Shown: piece after piece, positions 12,656 through 13,515 of the stretch | Layout of the letters: every line of letters starts with the position of its first letter | Numbering within the stretch: position 1 is the stretch's first letter | From: DASUVJ01 sp036378995 | GTDB taxonomy: Bacteria; Patescibacteriota; Saccharimonadia; Saccharimonadales; Saccharimonadaceae | Length of the DNA: 13,515 nucleotides | Direction of reading: 5' to 3' | Assembly: GCA_036378995.1 (NCBI GenBank) | Contig: DASUVJ010000060.1 | Coordinates: 1-13,515, forward strand | Translations under genes and position numbers: made by a program | The notes under the pieces: model-generated | The model's database searches: none | Seen by the model: only the letters and a program-made list of their open reading frames with translations | What the model was told of the DNA's origin: nothing

Positions 12656-13515
12656 ATGACACAAAAGATCACACCAAACCTATGGTTTGACGGCGCAAAA
12701 GAAGCAGTAGACTTTTATCTGGATGCATTTCCGGGCAGTAAGATCGTGAACACGATTTATTACCCAAACAGCCCCGAGGAAGGATTGGCCGACTTCCAGC
12801 TTGAGTATGCCGGCAAGGAGCTCGGGATTGATTTTGAGATCGAGGGCCAGCGCTTTACGGCCATTAACGCTGGGCCGACGTTTAAGTTTAATCCGTCTGT
12901 TTCTTTTATGGTCAATTTTGATCCTTCGCGTGATGATCAGGCCCGCGAGAACCTCGATAAGCTTTGGGAAAAGCTGATGGACGGCGGCAAGGCATTGATG
13001 GAACTGGGTGAATATCCGTACAGCAAGCGTTACGGCTGGGTTCAGGACCGTTATGGCTTGACATGGCAGCTGATCTTGACCAATCCGGAAGGCGAGCCTC
13101 GACCCTTTATTATTCCGTCTCTAATGTTTACGGGCGAGAACACCAACCGCGCCGAAGAGGCGATTCAGTTCTATCTTTCAGTATTTAAAAACTCTAAGCT
13201 GGGCACGGTTGCTCGTTACCAGGAAGATACTGGTCCAGCAAAAGCTGGCTCGTTGATGTTTGGCGACTTTGTTCTTGAGAATGAATGGTTTGCAGCAATG
13301 GATTCGGGTGTTGAGCAGGACTTCGCGTTTAATGAGGCTGTTTCGTTTGCGGTTGAATGCGAAGACCAAGCGGAAATTGATGAGCTATGGAGCCAACTAT
13401 CAAAGGTGCCCGAGTCGGAGCAGTGCGGCTGGTGTAAAGATCAATACGGCGTTAGCTGGCAGATCGTTCCAAAGAACATGAACGAACTGATGGAAAAGCC
13501 AGGTGCCTACGTAAA
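12656..13515 (+). CDS. Two-domain PhnB-like VOC protein, partial (C-terminus beyond window)
   Basis: The frame is open from ATG 12656 to the window edge (286 codons). It holds two tandem copies of the PhnB / 3-demethylubiquinone-9 3-methyltransferase-like VOC domain. The first starts ITPNLWFDGAKEAVDFYLDA and closes DRYGLTWQLIL (residues about 5-143). The second starts PSLMFTGENTNRAEEAIQFY and closes DQYGVSWQIVP (about 155-272). Despite the historical name, such proteins are VOC-fold and not proven methyltransferases; the function is unknown. The start is backed by GGAGGG about 8 nt upstream and an extended -10. It is the second VOC protein in the window. The coding call is near certain; the stop is outside the window, so total length is unknown. 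Confidence 0.9.
   Translation, partial: MTQKITPNLWFDGAKEAVDFYLDAFPGSKIVNTIYYPNSPEEGLADFQLEYAGKELGIDFEIEGQRFTAINAGPTFKFNPSVSFMVNFDPSRDDQARENLDKLWEKLMDGGKALMELGEYPYSKRYGWVQDRYGLTWQLILTNPEGEPRPFIIPSLMFTGENTNRAEEAIQFYLSVFKNSKLGTVARYQEDTGPAKAGSLMFGDFVLENEWFAAMDSGVEQDFAFNEAVSFAVECEDQAEIDELWSQLSKVPESEQCGWCKDQYGVSWQIVPKNMNELMEKPGAYV

Noticed and set aside
1..13515. CRISPR array, insertion sequence, integrase or phage genes
   Set aside because: No regularly spaced repeats, terminal inverted repeats, transposase-like or phage-like proteins were seen.

Overview
The window looks like chromosome from a Candidatus Saccharibacteria (TM7 / Patescibacteria) genome or a close relative. This is an inference from gene content and style: tight packing, a LexA-type DNA-binding protein without a protease domain, tail-to-tail overlapping genes, many small single-pass membrane proteins, and base composition that looks close to 50% GC. 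The standard code fits, because no long frame contains an in-frame TGA. No mobile element, CRISPR array, integrase or rRNA was seen.

Left end (1-3474): a partial UDP-glucose 4-epimerase (galE, minus strand) diverges from a sugar-1-phosphate nucleotidyltransferase-like gene and glmS (plus strand). This is a precursor block for activated sugars and amino sugars. The nucleotidyltransferase probably starts at a GTG at 796, because the longer frame runs through a TATAAT box. A minus-strand gene, 3461-4231, meets glmS tail to tail and encodes a kinase-fold-like protein whose catalytic aspartate appears to be glycine.

Centre (4289-9702): a divergent surface-glycan locus around a 43-bp intergenic region at 8003-8045. 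On the minus strand, an initiating polyprenyl-phosphate sugar phosphotransferase, a GT4 glycosyltransferase and a PIG-V-like GT-C mannosyltransferase overlap one another by 1 and 20 bp. On the plus strand, an O-antigen ligase/polymerase-like membrane protein overlaps a LexA-type winged-helix protein by 47 bp. Together they suggest assembly of a lipid-linked glycan: transfer of the first sugar, extension in the cytoplasm, extension on the outer face, then ligation or polymerisation. No flippase is in the window.

Right end (9711-13515): a strong sigma70-type promoter drives tRNA-Asn(GUU), which encodes its CCA end and is followed by a Rho-independent terminator. Next come a VOC-fold protein, a GH5 (subfamily 9-like) beta-glucanase without a signal peptide, a P-loop kinase-like protein, a 53-residue single-pass membrane protein (minus strand), a membrane-anchored coiled-coil protein, and a two-domain PhnB-like VOC protein cut by the window end.

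Six genes have a -10-like hexamer only 6-11 nt before the start codon and no Shine-Dalgarno sequence, which suggests leaderless transcripts. Several others have strong Shine-Dalgarno sites. The most interesting items are the pseudokinase-like protein, the LexA DNA-binding-domain-only protein coupled to a glycan ligase, the leaderless pattern, and the unlisted small membrane protein. No wholly new system could be proved from sequence alone.
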